Shown piece after piece: positions 1 to 12,040 of a DNA stretch of 64,000 nt. Position 1 is the stretch's first letter, and every line of letters starts with the position of its first letter. The translations under genes were made by a program, and so were the position numbers. The DNA comes from Manduca sexta (taxonomy: Eukaryota > Arthropoda > Insecta > Lepidoptera > Sphingidae), in assembly GCF_014839805.1 (NCBI RefSeq), contig NC_051138.1, forward strand, positions 16,086,020-16,150,019, read 5' to 3'. Below the pieces are notes generated by a model. The model made no database searches and was not told where the DNA came from. It was given only the letters and a program-made list of their open reading frames with translations.

Positions 1-36
1 TTGTGCTAGTAAATCGATTGTCGCGCCGGGCATTAG

Positions 37-315
37 GTACTTGTTGATGTCACCATTCTGCATGACGATAATCTTGTTAAGGCCGAAAAAGATAAAATGT
101 CTAAATATTTAGACTTGGCACATGAGGTTACCGACATGTGGGATGTGAACTCTACAATTATTGTCCCGATTGTCATTTCTGCGCATGGGTTGATACCAAA
201 GAGCCTCGACCAACATCTTCGGAAGCTCTCAATTGGCTGTTGGGTCGGAGGCCAGAAGGCAGTATTGCTGGACACGGCGCGCATTGTGAGGAGATTCCTC
301 ACTTTGAATCCCTAA
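37..315 (+). pseudogene. 3' end of a LINE reverse-transcriptase ORF, decayed
   Basis: An open frame from 37 to the TAA at 313-315 reads VLVDVTILHDD, then SKYLDLAHEVTDMW, then IIVPIVISAHG and KAVLLDTARIVRRFL. This is the C-terminal region after the reverse-transcriptase domain found in many lepidopteran non-LTR elements. The frame is broken upstream: there are in-frame stops at 7, 10 and 34, and the expected upstream peptide sits in another frame. A T-rich, A-rich low-complexity stretch follows. The clade is not certain. Confidence 0.7.
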
Positions 316-451
316 CCGCCGGTGGCCTGGGTCTTGAGCTTCGCCATCGGAGGGTCAAAATTTTTTTTTATTTTTTTATGCATGTTTTTTTTTAAATGTA
401 TATGTAAAAATATAAAAAAAAAAATATCTTTAAAATAAAGAGAATTGATCA
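316..451. other. Low-complexity A/T-rich stretch after the LINE tail
   Basis: Runs of T and A dominate 360-425. This is probably the untranslated tail of the LINE at 37-315 plus simple sequence. I see no gene. Confidence 0.5.
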
Positions 452-633
452 TATCAGCCCTGTATTACATACTTGCCCATTGCTGAGCACGGGCCTCCTC
501 TACTACTGAGAGGGATTAGGCCTTAGTCCACGCTGACCTAGTGCGGATTGGTAGACTTCACACACCTTCGAAATTCCTATAGAGAACTTCTCAGATGTGC
601 AAGTTTCCTCATGATGTTTTCCTTCACCGTTAA
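452..633 (-). mobile_element. SINE family A, 3' part only
   Basis: Matches the 3' half of family A: TATCAGCCCTGTATTA, the TAGTAGAGG and GGCCTTAGTCC blocks, and CTTCACCGTTAA. The tRNA-like head is missing. Orientation is taken from the full copies, where the head carries A- and B-box motifs. Confidence 0.85.
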
Positions 634-1077
634 TATTTATCCATTCCTATATATTATAAAATATTATTTAATAATAAAAGATATAATAAAAGATTCTTTT
701 ATTATATTTAATAATAAAATACCTAAACATTTTTGTTCAACAACAAAATAAAATACCAATATATACATGGATGGTGGGCCAGAAACCGGGCTTTCTTCGA
801 TCACGTTACTTTATAATTCAATTAAAATGTTATCTATGAAGAAAATACAGAATTGGTCGCAAACAAAGCAAACAATAAACTGTAGTCGTGGAATAGTAAC
901 ATTTTAAAACGTTATTACCATAAATTAAACGACTACTCTTATAAAAGCAATTGTGTTCATAAAAATTTTACGATTACCAACCTGACCCTGTTAGGTGACG
1001 CTCAAAGTAACAGGTCAGTTATAACGATCAGCACAACTTTGTATTTTTACTTAATAATTAGTATAAGTGCACTAAAA
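634..1077. other. Unassigned AT-rich DNA
   Basis: I see no gene or clear repeat. The stretch 640-720 is nearly pure A/T with TTATTATA runs. Confidence 0.5.
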
Positions 1078-1271
1078 TGATATCTATACTTATAAGTAAA
1101 GTTAAAGTTTCTTTTGAACGCGCTTATCTCAGGAACTACTGAAACGGTTTTTACATTTTTTTCACTCATAAGAACCCTCATTACTCCTGCGTAGTATAGT
1201 CTATTTATTCGGGAATATATTTGTCCCGAAAAACTTTTCAGGCGGCCGGGGCCGCGGGCAAAAGCTAGTTA
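1078..1271 (+). mobile_element. Small Helitron-like element
   Basis: Starts ATCTATACTTATAA, continues TTGAACGCGCTTATCTCAGG, and ends with a GC-rich palindrome (GGCCGCGGGC) followed by AAAAGCTAGTT. The TC start, the short terminal hairpin and the CTAGT end fit non-autonomous lepidopteran Helitrons. Its left block matches 45112-45285 and 54137, and its right block matches 33370-33392 and 44960-44985. Confidence 0.75.
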
Positions 1272-2003
1272 AACTATATGACGAGATTACAGTTCACAAT
1301 GACTGGCGCCGTTACCTATTTCATCAAGATACAAGAGCATGTTGCTACCTCAAAGCAAAAGATCGGTCCTTCGTTGAGTGTTTTTTGATATGTATATATT
1401 TTCTATTGAAAGCGCTGCAAAGTGACTTCCCTGAACCCAGTGTTAAGTTCAATAAAGTGCAAACAAAATGTCGCCGGCAAGAGATGTAGACAATAGACTT
1501 CCTGATTTTTTAATACCTTAAAGACCGGCTTTAGGGGGTAGGGAGTGCGTCATCCGTCACGCTGAATCACAGGGAGGGCTTTGTGGTTTTTTAGACTGGC
1601 TAGAATGACATCATTAACGTCACTACCTACAAATATATAATTTGGTCCTAAAAAAAGGTGACCAAAATAAATAGCGAAACAAATATTTCGCCGGAGTTCC
1701 CGAATATCAAAAGCGGGTCCTGGTAATATACGATGATTACTTAAACCATCGGTTGACCCATTTACTCATTGCCATCTCTATTATAAACATATTTCTGTCA
1801 ATACGTTAAAGATCTAAATAGTATCAAGTTCGGAGGAAGATACATGGACATGATAAGGTCATGATCTCATTATCAGTGCCCTGTAAGTTATTGCAATTTA
1901 TAAGATGAAGGTGTATCATTAATAACACATGAATTAGTGGTATCGGATACATAAACGAAGTGTAAGTTATGGTGGATCTTAATAATGGTAATAATATATA
2001 ATT
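1272..2003. other. Unassigned intergenic DNA
   Basis: I see no coding potential or repeat that recurs in this window. Confidence 0.5.
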
Positions 2004-2300
2004 ATATGAGCCCTGTATTATATACTGTCACACTGCGGGCACGGGCTCCCTGTACTACTGAGGGATGAGGCCTCCGCGCTGGCCTAGTGCAGATTGGTAG
2101 ACTTCACACACCCTCGAAATTTCTATAGAGAGCTTCTCAGGTATATAGGTTTCCTCACGATGTTTTCCTCAGCCGTTGAAGCAAGCGATAATTAACAAAA
2201 AATATACACATATTTTTTTTTAGGAAAGTCAGAGCTGTGCCTTTGGGTTTAGATGCAGACATTCGTCTCGTCAAACCGTCCCACAACCAAAAAGGCTGCT
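2004..2300 (-). mobile_element. SINE family A, diverged copy
   Basis: Starts ATGAGCCCTGTATTATATAC and carries the CTTCACACACC and TTCCTCACGATGTTTTCC blocks. It ends in a degraded tRNA-like head (TCGTCAAACCGTCCCACAACC). It has lost several bases against the full copies at 6520 and 47296. Confidence 0.85.
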
Positions 2301-2339
2301 TAATAATTATTAATAATAATGGTGCAAATATAACTGTTA

Positions 2340-2471
2340 TATTTAGCAAAGGTATTATGTTCATGGTACCATCACAATATCATGGGACGCAATACACGAG
2401 GTGGTATATGAGTACATCAGTTGCGCCTCAGCCTACCTTTATGGAGATAAAAGGCGTGAGTGTGTGTGTGG
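2340..2471 (+). mobile_element. SINE family E, tail fragment
   Basis: Contains ATCATGGGACGCAATACAC, CAGTTGCGCCTCAGCC and GGAGATAAAAGGCGTGAG, the reverse complement of the tail seen at 30809 and 52400. It is broken at its right side by the hAT-like element at 2480. Confidence 0.7.
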
Positions 2472-2479
2472 CACTAGAA

Positions 2480-2868
2480 TAGCGTTGCCAGAGGTCCCGT
2501 ATTTACCGGGACGTCCCGTATTTCAGGCACATTTTAAAACCGGCGCGGCGGGAGAGACTGTCCCGTACATCGATCGATCTACGATTGACAATTACTCACG
2601 TACGCAACGTTGATATTTCCGCATACGTATCAATACGACTCGGTTGTAATAAATTTAATAAAAAGCGAGTTAATACCTCTTTTTAATTACGATTACACTT
2701 GTATTGATTGTAAAATATGTGAAAACAAACTCGATCCTAGGAAAATATTAAAAAATGTCACTAAATAATTTCGTTTCTTATTTGTCTTATGTTAAAAACT
2801 GAAATCCCGTATTTTTGCCCGTTTAGGCATTTGTCCCTTATATGTTGCAAAAAAATCTGACAATCCTA
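2480..2868. mobile_element. hAT-like non-autonomous DNA transposon
   Basis: Ends are TAGCGTTGCCAGAG and, inverted, TAGGATTGTCAGAT, which fit the hAT TAG-N-GTTG type. The flanks carry the same 8-mer, ACTAGAAT at 2473-2480 and 2870-2877, as expected for the 8-bp hAT duplication, though it overlaps the TAG end by one base. The interior has repeated GTCCCGTATTT blocks and no transposase. It sits at the end of the family E fragment. Confidence 0.7.
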
Positions 2869-2877
2869 TACTAGAAT

Positions 2878-5827
2878 AATAAAAGAAATATACTTACTTT
2901 TGGAGTTCCCCGTTTAACATTTGGAAAATTTATAACTTACAATTCGTTGCTCGCATCTTCGTGCTTGCTGATAAAGATTTTCCATAATGACCGGTATGGC
3001 TTTTTCAAATATAAAAAAAAAGTAGATATTCCTTCTCACAGTTCAACTTTAATATGTAATCAGCTTAGTGGTTTATTCGAAAAAGCTTAACAGACACTAT
3101 CGCACTCAATATTAATGATGATGTTTTAGTTCTACAACGCAATATAAATAGATGAGACGTTTCCTTAGTTTAAAACGCAAAACAAATTAAGAATGCGTTG
3201 ACATGCGTAGTAAAAATATTCGCACCACGTATTGACTATTCTGTTTAGACCTTGATAATTAAATCAGTGGAACAGGTAATAATCATATTGGCCAACGATT
3301 TATGTAACAAAAAAATATTTACATAAGTTTCTAATAATGTTGTAATTTGCGTGGAATACAAAATTCGTTGTGAGGACTCCCTTGTTCGAAGCGAGTTGGG
3401 ACTTCATTTGACAGTAAAATGAACATTCTGCTTCTATTTTTTTCATTCGTTTATTACAGATTCGTAAATAACAATAACATTTTAAGTGACATACCGGTCT
3501 AATAACAGCCAGTAGCTGCAATCTCAACACGTATTACCAATTAGAGATAACTGTCAATTTAATATATTACGTATAATAAAATTGTAACAGGGCGATGTCT
3601 GTACATGTACATAACATTGTGGATATTGAGAAGAAACTAATATGGGGTGTTTTTTAGAGAAACAGAAGCCAAACAGTTTTTAAAATTTTTGTCTGTCCGT
3701 ACATTTGCACTGTTGTAACTGCATGAGATTAAATGCAGTTTTCACCGATATACTCGTAATATTAGAGTTTTAACTTAAAGTATAGATTCCATTTTGTTTC
3801 GGGTAAAATATAAAGTAAGACTGTTATCTTAGTAAAACTTTAACAAACGAGCGAATCCGCGTGCAAAAGCTAGTTTTTAGTAGGTTTTTATTATTATTAT
3901 TCGTGATAATATATCTACTTTCTATGCATACGGCTGAGGATTAAAAATGATTTAAAAGGTTTTAAATTTCGGCCTGTAATCAAATTATTATTGTATTATC
4001 CTTCGCTGATGAAAATCTATCTTTTACACAATACGATATTCGTTAAACGTTTCGAATATCGGCATTGCCACCCAATTTTTGTGAATACCTATATTCTTTT
4101 CATTTCGATAATCATTTGATTAATCTATTTTTACGAAGCACCTGTCTCTCTGTACACCAACTTAAGATTCACTGATAGAGAATACCTTTGGCATTAAATC
4201 CACCTGTATACTATGTGTACAAAGTGTAATAAATAAATAAACACTGATCTCGATAACCACGCACTGACTATTAACTCGGAGATACACATGAATACAAAAT
4301 AAACAATAGCATCGAGATACAACTAGATTTCGGATTTTATCTTGGTTTTTATATTTTAGTTTTCTCCCGACTTTTCGAAGACTGCAGCCTTATTGGTCCC
4401 AGAAAAGTCAAAGTTACAATATCTACCCACATTTTACAATTATACAAAGTTTTCAACATTAGTCATTACGGTCCGATTTTCGTACAATGAGCTCACAGTG
4501 TCTTGAAGTCTGGCATTCGTAAATCGGAATCCAAAAGATCGTGCCATGAAGAAGAGACTGGCAAATTATGAACACATTTGCAAATTAAACTTGCTTACTA
4601 TTTACGTCTGCGCATGCCTTTATTTACAAGACGTATACGTGCTATCTACTTGCTGGATACAGACTTGTCAGTTAGCATATACGCATGACAGTAGATGGCA
4701 CGTTCAAGAGGCTGCTTTGCAAGTGTGCCAGCCACAGGCATGCGTATCTCCGCCTTAAGGTCCTACTCCAAGTAAAACGGCGCACTAGCTGTATTTTTTT
4801 AAACTATCTATTCAATATAATAGGTACATACAAAATATATAATAGGTACATATAGAAAAAAAAATAAACCTATTTCTGGATATGTTATCTTTATTGTATT
4901 GTTTAATTTTTCTTTATAATGTGAATATTGTTTCGTGAATTTCATAATGAAAATGCCTTTAAAATTGTTAGTTCCATGCAGCTCCTCATAGAGCACCTAC
5001 ATATTATTTTAATTTTGGTATTTAATTATCAAAAAAGACCTAAAATTTATTTATAAGGTAATTATTTTTAAAATTTTGTATATTCCCGCTCATAACTCGT
5101 GCGCCGCCATTAGAGTATTTGACTTAATTGTTTTTATAACTTTTATAAAATGTGTACCTCGTATAAACTGTAAAACAGAAGGAATCATTGAAATATGATA
5201 AAAATCCACAATTATTCTTCTTCTTCTTTGATTACTGACGACAAGCTTGATTATGAAACTATTCCGCCAATGTCACGTTGTTACAGACTGCAGATTTCTG
5301 CGGTACTATAGTTGAAAGTCTTTATGTTGAAGATTTTGCTAATGGGAGAAGATTAACGAATGGAATTGGCAGTTTCCCCACTCTAAACCCACTCCTGCAC
5401 GTAGCAATATTTGAAATTTTAATTACTGCTTCATTTCTTATCGAATTTTAATGCTGTTTTCACATAAGTATATCTTTTTTGTGCTTATTGCTGTTACATA
5501 TTAAAAAATGCATAAAATTAAACAAAGTCAAATATTCCATCATGAAACGTATTGCTCAAGGCCGTTTGTTCGGGGATGCGTCTTAACTATGTGTCACTTG
5601 CTAAGGATACCACCGATGCGCCAACATTCGAACACGTGTCGAATGAAATGCGGATCGACCTTGACGTACAATGCTGCTAATGATTCACTGTTTACTAACC
5701 GATAATTATCATGATGAATGGACCTCGCATATCTATTTGAACGGCAGGTCTTTACTGTGTGTTGACTTAGAAAATTGGTCATTGGTATTTCAGCTTGTTA
5801 AACGCGATCAAATTATCACAAATGACA
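2878..5827. other. Unassigned intergenic DNA with one Helitron end
   Basis: I see no gene. A Helitron-like 3' end (GCGTGCAAAAGCTAGTT) lies at about 3855-3871. The short frames here have no recognisable domain and are broken by AT-rich runs. Confidence 0.5.
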
Positions 5828-6127
5828 CTGGTCTCTCATAAATGAGAGTACGCTTGGGTAGGTACCACCGGAATGTCTATTTCTGCCGCCAAGCAGCAGT
5901 GTGTAGTCACTATTGTGTTCCGATTTGAAGGATACTGTAGCCACTGTAACTACTGGACATAGTGGGACTTAACATCTCATGTCTCAGGATGGCGAGCGCA
6001 GTAGAATACCAAACAATATTTTGTAATGCAAGGTGTTGGATGGTGTTTCTACTGTTTATGGGCGGTCGTATCGCTTACCATCAGGCGAACGGCAAGCTCG
6101 TCTCGTCATTCAAAGCATGAAGAAAAA
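5828..6127 (+). repeat. Dispersed repeat family B, near full-length
   Basis: About 300 bp. It begins near GGTCTCTCATAAATGAGAG (an internal palindrome), continues TATTTCTGCCGCCAAGCAGC and GGATGGCGAGCGCAGT, and ends GCTCGTCTCGTCATTCAAAG before an A-rich run. It recurs at 18376, 25256, 27008, 37056, 46222 and 57579. The A-rich 3' end suggests retroposition by a LINE. No reading frame is conserved between copies. Confidence 0.85.
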
Positions 6128-6519
6128 TGGCAGCTTATCATAATTATCAGCAGCAATATCAAAATATTGTTCAAACTGCAATGAACGTTGCTCATTTACG
6201 GTAAATAAAAAACTGAAACATCAAAGTAAGCATTTTACAACGTTTGTAAACAAAGTTTTATACGACGTTTGACAAAGTAATAATTAACGATCAACGATTA
6301 AGGGATATCTTATCAGTTGAACGGCGCGTGTAATATTTTAATCACGAATTGAGTGACATCTATCTGGACATTAATACTATCGAAGTGATTCGAATTGTTC
6401 GAAGGATCAGGCGGTTCGGTCGAATATCGAAATGAAGGATCAAAGTCCGAAAACGCAGTCCGAATAGCATGGCTGTTGGCTATACGACTGTCTTATCTCT
6501 TTATAATAATAATAATAAT
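6128..6519. other. Unassigned intergenic DNA
   Basis: I see no gene or repeat except an (AAT)n run at 6504-6520 beside the SINE. Confidence 0.5.
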
Positions 6520-6834
6520 ATCAGCCCTGTATTATATACTTGCCCACTGCTGAGCACGGGCCTCCTCTACTACTGAGAGGGATTAGGCCTTAGTCCACCA
6601 CGCTGGCCTAGTGCGGATTGGTAGACTTCACACACCTTCGAAATTCCTATAGAGAACTTCTCAGATGTGCAGGTTTCCTCACGATGTTTTCCTTCACCGT
6701 TAAAGCGAACGATAAATTCACAAAAAATACACACATGATTTTTTAGAAAAGTCAGAGGTGTGTGCCCTTGGGATTTGAACCTGCGGACATTCGTCTCGGC
6801 AGTCCGTTCCACACCCAACTAGGCTATCGCCGCT
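6520..6834 (-). mobile_element. SINE family A, full-length
   Basis: About 315 bp. On the minus strand it begins GCGGCGATAGCCTAGTTGGG (tRNA-like A box) and has GGTTCAAATCCCAAGG (B box), an internal TTTAACGGTGAAGGAAAACA block, and a 3' end at CAGGGCTGATATTATT. The tail is a TATT repeat rather than poly-A. This is a tRNA-derived SINE resembling the Metulj type described in Heliconius (name from memory). Confidence 0.9.
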
Positions 6835-8126
6835 TATCTCTTTACTGGCAATAAATTCTAGGAGGCGTGTTACATATTACTTATGAGTGACGTTTGTGTT
6901 TTATTGCATTATGCTATCTGCGAATGTTATAAATTTTTATTTCACATTTACGTTTAATATATAGGAATATTATCACATTATATTGCAATTAGAATGCTTT
7001 TAACACTTCAGTCTCAAAATAGTAATTTATATTGTAAACTAGGATTCGGTCACTTCGTCCACGTTAAAACCCTTTCTTAATACAAATTTTATATAGCAAT
7101 CTATAACCATGAATTTTAAAAATATTATTAAAATATTTTTCCTCGATATAGGTATATTGCCAGAATAAAAAGTAGTCTATATGTTAATCCAGAACATAGT
7201 CTATGGGTGTGTCAAATTCCATCCAAATCCGTTCGGCTGTTTTTCAGTTTACTACTAACAAACATCCGAACGTTTTCACAAAGTTTCGCATTTATAAGTA
7301 TAAAGACGTAACATATGATACATTGTAATAGTTAACTCATATCTCTAGCTAGGGCTGTTTGAGTTCACCATTTCGATTTTCGGCATAGCCATCCTGATAT
7401 CAAGCGAGCATCCGATTTGTCGGTCGTAGTCGTCCGATCTCCTATCGTCTGAGATATTGATTATCGTATTGGTTGGCCTATTGATCTATCTATTATATCT
7501 AGACTATCGTATATCGTACATCGCAATCGGTCGAGCAGTTTTATTTACACAGCGACCTTGCCAATGACTCCTGTTATATCGTTATCGATGTAATGTTTTA
7601 TCATTCTGGATTATACTTTATATAACCGAATGACGAGGTCGGTGGTTGAACGATATGCGACACGACTGTATATAAACAGAAACGAACGCATGGCATCCAA
7701 CATAGATCTTGCCTCTGTCAAAGTATACATATTTCCATACATTTTTTGTTTATATAATTCAATTAAGTATAAGCAGATGTTTATATTGTTAATTGTTTTT
7801 TGTAGAGTCGTTCCCGTAGTATAATTTCAATCAGGGCATAGGTTTAAGGAATACAATCTAGTCTTAATGTATTTTAGTGCTTAAGTATTCTTTATAATGA
7901 CTGTGTTCTGTGTTACGCCATTTGTTAAATAATAAAAAAAGAAAAGTGTAATGGCTTTAATTCTCTACAACGCGTAGTAATGCTAATTTCTTGTTTGCGC
8001 GAATGTTAGACATTAAAATATCATTTTTATACGAGGATATAAGGACCCACGGAAATCAACATATAGCATATGCAGACTTCGTAGAGCGTCGGTGTTTTAA
8101 AGAACTTTGCGGCGAAACAATATTTT
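6835..8126. other. Intergenic DNA with one decayed retroelement piece
   Basis: Around 7140-7310 a stretch with CAAATCCGTTCGGCTGTTTT and AACAAACATCCGAACG resembles the common lepidopteran repeat tail also seen inside Helitron-like copies. Nothing else is recognised. Confidence 0.5.
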
Positions 8127-8385
8127 TTTAAATGGTCACGCCTGAATAACTCCATTGCACCTGATGGTAAGTGAAGTGAATTCCAATAAAATGTGAACTG
8201 ACTAGAGAAAATACCCTTCGGCAGTTAACACAATTAAACAGGGCTGTCGGAACCGAATATACACAGGCTGATCCCGGAACGCGATTTACGTGGGCCAATA
8301 TGGCGGGTTTTAACACCTTGTGTACGGTGGTCGATATCTGGGTGGATATGAAAATTTTCCTACCACCGGCAAATCGGCTTAGGTA
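8127..8385 (+). repeat. Dispersed repeat family C
   Basis: Contains CACCTGATGGTAAGTGAAG, CACAGGCTGATCCCGGAACG, ATGGCGGGTTTTAACA and TCCTACCACCGGCAAA. Relatives lie at 13594, 14478, 15672, 46505, 48306 and 60980. It is about 250 bp, with both ends similar between copies, and has no coding content. Confidence 0.85.
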
Positions 8386-9043
8386 CATTTACTTTTGTAG
8401 TGTAGGCCCTAGTGCATGACTCGATGTCAGCGCCATACACGTCTTAGCACATTTAAAAACCATTTGGTTCATATCAGTTCACGACTCGGCGACTACCTGA
8501 TCTTAAATAACAATATGAGGAATAAACCCCGGACCTGCCGATCAACAGTCCATATGCCAGCTTACATCAAAGAGGCAGCCAGATAGAGCGTCTTTCTCTT
8601 TCTTTTTCGTGACCTAGAATATGTGAGCGTGGTGAACTTCAGCCTGTCCGTGAAAAGGGAAAAGGAGTGTTACTATGTCTAAAGGAGTGTATCTTTAATA
8701 TGGTCCATGATTCTGCTTGTCTTAGAAAAATTCATACTAATAAGATAGTAAAGAAAGTGGTAGGCGCCTACGCAACGCTAACGGATGCTTCAATTCAGAC
8801 ATATACGTAATGGACGGCCGCTCGGTGCTTCTTATTGGAAAATAGCCCCATTATGATGCCGCGCGGAGTTCTCACGGGCCACTTGACGATTTCGTCGATC
8901 TCTTACATTATATTTTAACGTAGAGCCATAGAAATATCGCGTAGAAACCAATAGGAACGATCAAGAAAACGAACGTTATATTAAAAATAAAAACATTTCA
9001 ATAGAAATTTGAATGTGTTTAAATAAATATATGTGTAATAAAA
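8386..9043. other. Unassigned intergenic DNA
   Basis: I see nothing beyond ordinary AT-rich sequence. Confidence 0.5.
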
Positions 9044-9370
9044 CGGCTTAGCCTAATTGAGTGTGGAACGGACTGCCATGACGAATGTCCGCAGGTTCAA
9101 GTCCAAAGGGCACACACCTGTGACTTTTCTAAAAATCATGTGTGTATTCTTTGTGAATTTATCATTCGCTTTAACGGTGTAGGAAAACATCGTGAGGAAA
9201 CCTGCACATCTGAGAAGTTCTCTATAGAAATTTCGAAGGTGTGTGAAGTCTACCAATCCGCACTAGGCCAGCGTGGTGGACTAAGGCCTAATCCCTCCTC
9301 AGTAGTAGAGGAGGCCAGTGCTTAGCAGTGGGCAAGTATATAATACAGAGCTGATATTATTATTATTATT
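9044..9370 (+). mobile_element. SINE family A, full-length
   Basis: Head CGGCTTAGCCTAATTGAGTG, B box GGTTCAAGTCC, 3' end CAGAGCTGATATTATTATT. A short (ATT)n run ends it. Confidence 0.9.
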
Positions 9371-10501
9371 AAAACAGCTGAAATACGATAGTTATAGTAA
9401 CATTTTCCTATACTAAATAAAGATATAAAAAAACTAAACATAAAATTTTTCAAAATATGTATATATGTATATGATTTTGGTATTTAACCCGCAATATATC
9501 TATCTACAGCATGACTGGCTCGGCTCAGGTAAGCAACAAGATGTCACCGAGACCGGTTGTCATACAAAGAAAATTGCAGAAATGGCTTCACATATCTAGG
9601 CGACTCTCAGAAAATCAAACCCAATATATCAGTTTCAATCCATGTATGTTGTCACTTAGGGGCTATATAACTTTGTAATTGTTATATAGTATTACAAAAA
9701 TGTATATAAAGGTTTCTCTTACTCAAAGGGACCTAAGTTTATACAGAGCCGACATTGGGAACATTGTCATACAAAAATTGTGCGCTCATGTAAAGGTTAC
9801 TCAAGCGACAGTGAAATAACAAAACACCAATATAAAATAATTCGTATTTCTTCCATACCTTGATTTACACGTTTTTAATGTGCATATAAAAAAAAATATT
9901 ATTATCTAAGGACGCTGTGATATCTTGTCACAAGGACAACGACTTATTACCAACTGGTAATCACTTTTGGAGCAATAATTTGATCCTGATGTCTACAAAT
10001 AACTATACTGTTTAATGTCTGCTTTCAATAGTACTTATTTGTAATCAGTTATTACACTTTTCCCTAACAAATTATTTGACGTAAGAAACAAAGTATGAGT
10101 CACATAACATGACGTAAAAATAATAATAGTCATTATGGCACTACAAATTTGAATTGATGATATTATTATAATTTTAATGATCATATTTGTATTGAATAAA
10201 TGTTTATTATATTATCACTTAGTAATTTACTTATTTTTATTTAATTAACACAAAATACATGCATTAGCGTATTACAATATTAGGTTTTACAAAGTCATAA
10301 ATTCTGATGCACTGGCTTATTGAATATGTATAATAACAAAACTATTATTATATTAAACAATGTGTTTAAACTACAGTATTCCATACAAAACATCTGATTT
10401 ATTCGGTTTTCAAATGGACATACTGTCTGAATAAAGGCCTGTTTTCAGGAGAAGATAGATTTCTAGCAAGTACAGTGTTTAGTTCTTTAAACACTTTAGA
10501 G
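9371..10501. other. Unassigned intergenic DNA
   Basis: No gene or repeat is recognised. The right end is the target site of the hAT-like element. Confidence 0.5.
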
Positions 10502-10772
10502 CAGTGTTTTCCAACGTGGGACACACGCCCCACAGGGGGGCAATTTGATAATTAAATTTAAACAGAATTTTCAGTTTATGATTATATGTTTTGAAATTTT
10601 ACTTACGATGCTTTCATAACTATTTCATAGTGATTTCTTCCTAAAACTTATCATTTATATTTCTTAAGGGAACAAAACAATTTTTCAAGGTTAAAAATTA
10701 TGTATGAGGTGCAGACAAAATTTTGGAATGTTAAGGTGGGGCGTGACCTAAAAAAAAGGTTGGGAAACACTG
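10502..10772. mobile_element. hAT-like MITE with exact 8-bp target duplication
   Basis: Ends CAGTGTTTTCCAACGTGGG and GGTTGGGAAACACTG are inverted repeats with few mismatches. CTTTAGAG directly precedes (10494-10501) and follows (10773-10780) the element, which fits the 8-bp hAT duplication. At 271 bp it can encode no transposase. Confidence 0.88.
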
Positions 10773-11470
10773 CTTTAGAGCATTAAAGCGCAAAAGTGGG
10801 ATGGAATTGAAATTAAATGGATATTGAAAAAGGGAGGGATTTAAAATGGGTTCGTGAGGTCACTGACATGCAAAGGTGCACTCTAAGGAATTTCCCTTGA
10901 GTATATCATCTTAATCAGTTTTTTTTTCTGTAGACCAGATCGACAGCATGGTCCTACCACTTTAAATGACACGCTACGAACACGAGGTCCGTAACTACAA
11001 AAATTACTCTACGAGTACAAAACAGGCACCGAATTTTGAACCAGTCAACCTAACTTGTGAAATAAGTGACCTACTGTTATTTCATATGTGCATTAAACGA
11101 TAGCGCGATGCAAAACAGCTGTGGCGCCATCTAGTGTTATAAGAACTAATCGGGGCATGTGTGGGCCCTACATGCGGGTGAATTTGGAACTATACTAAAA
11201 TAATACTGAATAAAATGGAGCTATTAATAACATTATAGAAGAACGTTGGTTTATGCGAATTTTGTATTCGTGATTCTCACTTGGAGGATGAATTTTCTAT
11301 TTCTATTTTGTTATCTCATACATTACTTATGGATTTCTATTGCAAAATGTCGTGCTTTTAAACTCATTTCTTTCAGATGTTGTTTTAGTATGCTGTCAAA
11401 GTATGTTAAGTGTGAACTTTTTTATTATATACAAAAGTAGTTTCATTCATTATAAATAATAAAATTTAAC

Positions 11471-11636
11471 ACTTTATTATATGTTATCCACTGTTGAGCA
11501 AGGGGCTTCTGTACTACTGAGACAGTTTAGGCCTTAGTCCACCACGCTGGTCAAGTTCGAATTGGCAGACTTTGCATACCTTTGAAATACTTTCCCGAAA
11601 ATTCTTAAGTATGTAAGTTTTTTTTACAATTTTCCT
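11471..11636 (-). mobile_element. SINE family A, old 3' fragment
   Basis: Recognisable blocks are CACTGTTGAGCAAGGGGC, GGCCTTAGTCCACCACGCTGG and CAGACTTTGCATACC. It is heavily mutated and lacks the tRNA head. Confidence 0.7.
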
Positions 11637-12040
11637 TCACTAATTATATTTAGAATTGGCTTTATTTCTGTTTCATATTCGGTGACCCATCGCTAAAGTA
11701 GACATTTATGGTCAATAACCATCAGACGTACTTGCAAGTTGATCCCATCTGGTACAAAAAAATTACGTTAATATGTCAATATATCATCTTCATAAACTTG
11801 TCTGTACGTTGATACGAGTAATAGCGGTCGTGAATTCATGACGGACCCACTAACTGGCCGCATCCGGCCCAGACGTCTCAAAAGGCCACAGAGGGACGGA
11901 CTAAGGGCTTTGGTAGGGGACAAAATCGACAAGTTAATAATCGATCCCAATCTCTATCTTACGGTCAAACCAATAAATATTAAGTCAACTGTAACTTGTA
12001 AACATTTTAGATAAAGTACTCTGCTACATCCACATCCACA
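11637..12040. other. Unassigned DNA with a short GC-rich patch
   Basis: 11800-11950 has better base balance and an open minus-strand frame of 60 codons, which may be a transposon remnant. I recognise no domain. Confidence 0.35.

Noticed and set aside
6770..6834. Possible tRNA gene (A- and B-box motifs)
   Set aside because: The motifs belong to the head of a SINE repeated many times in the window; the acceptor stem and cloverleaf are not maintained.
9140..9325. Open frame also seen in similar form at 6570-6818 and 47260-47478
   Set aside because: Translation of SINE family A in several copies; similarity reflects the repeat and not a protein family.
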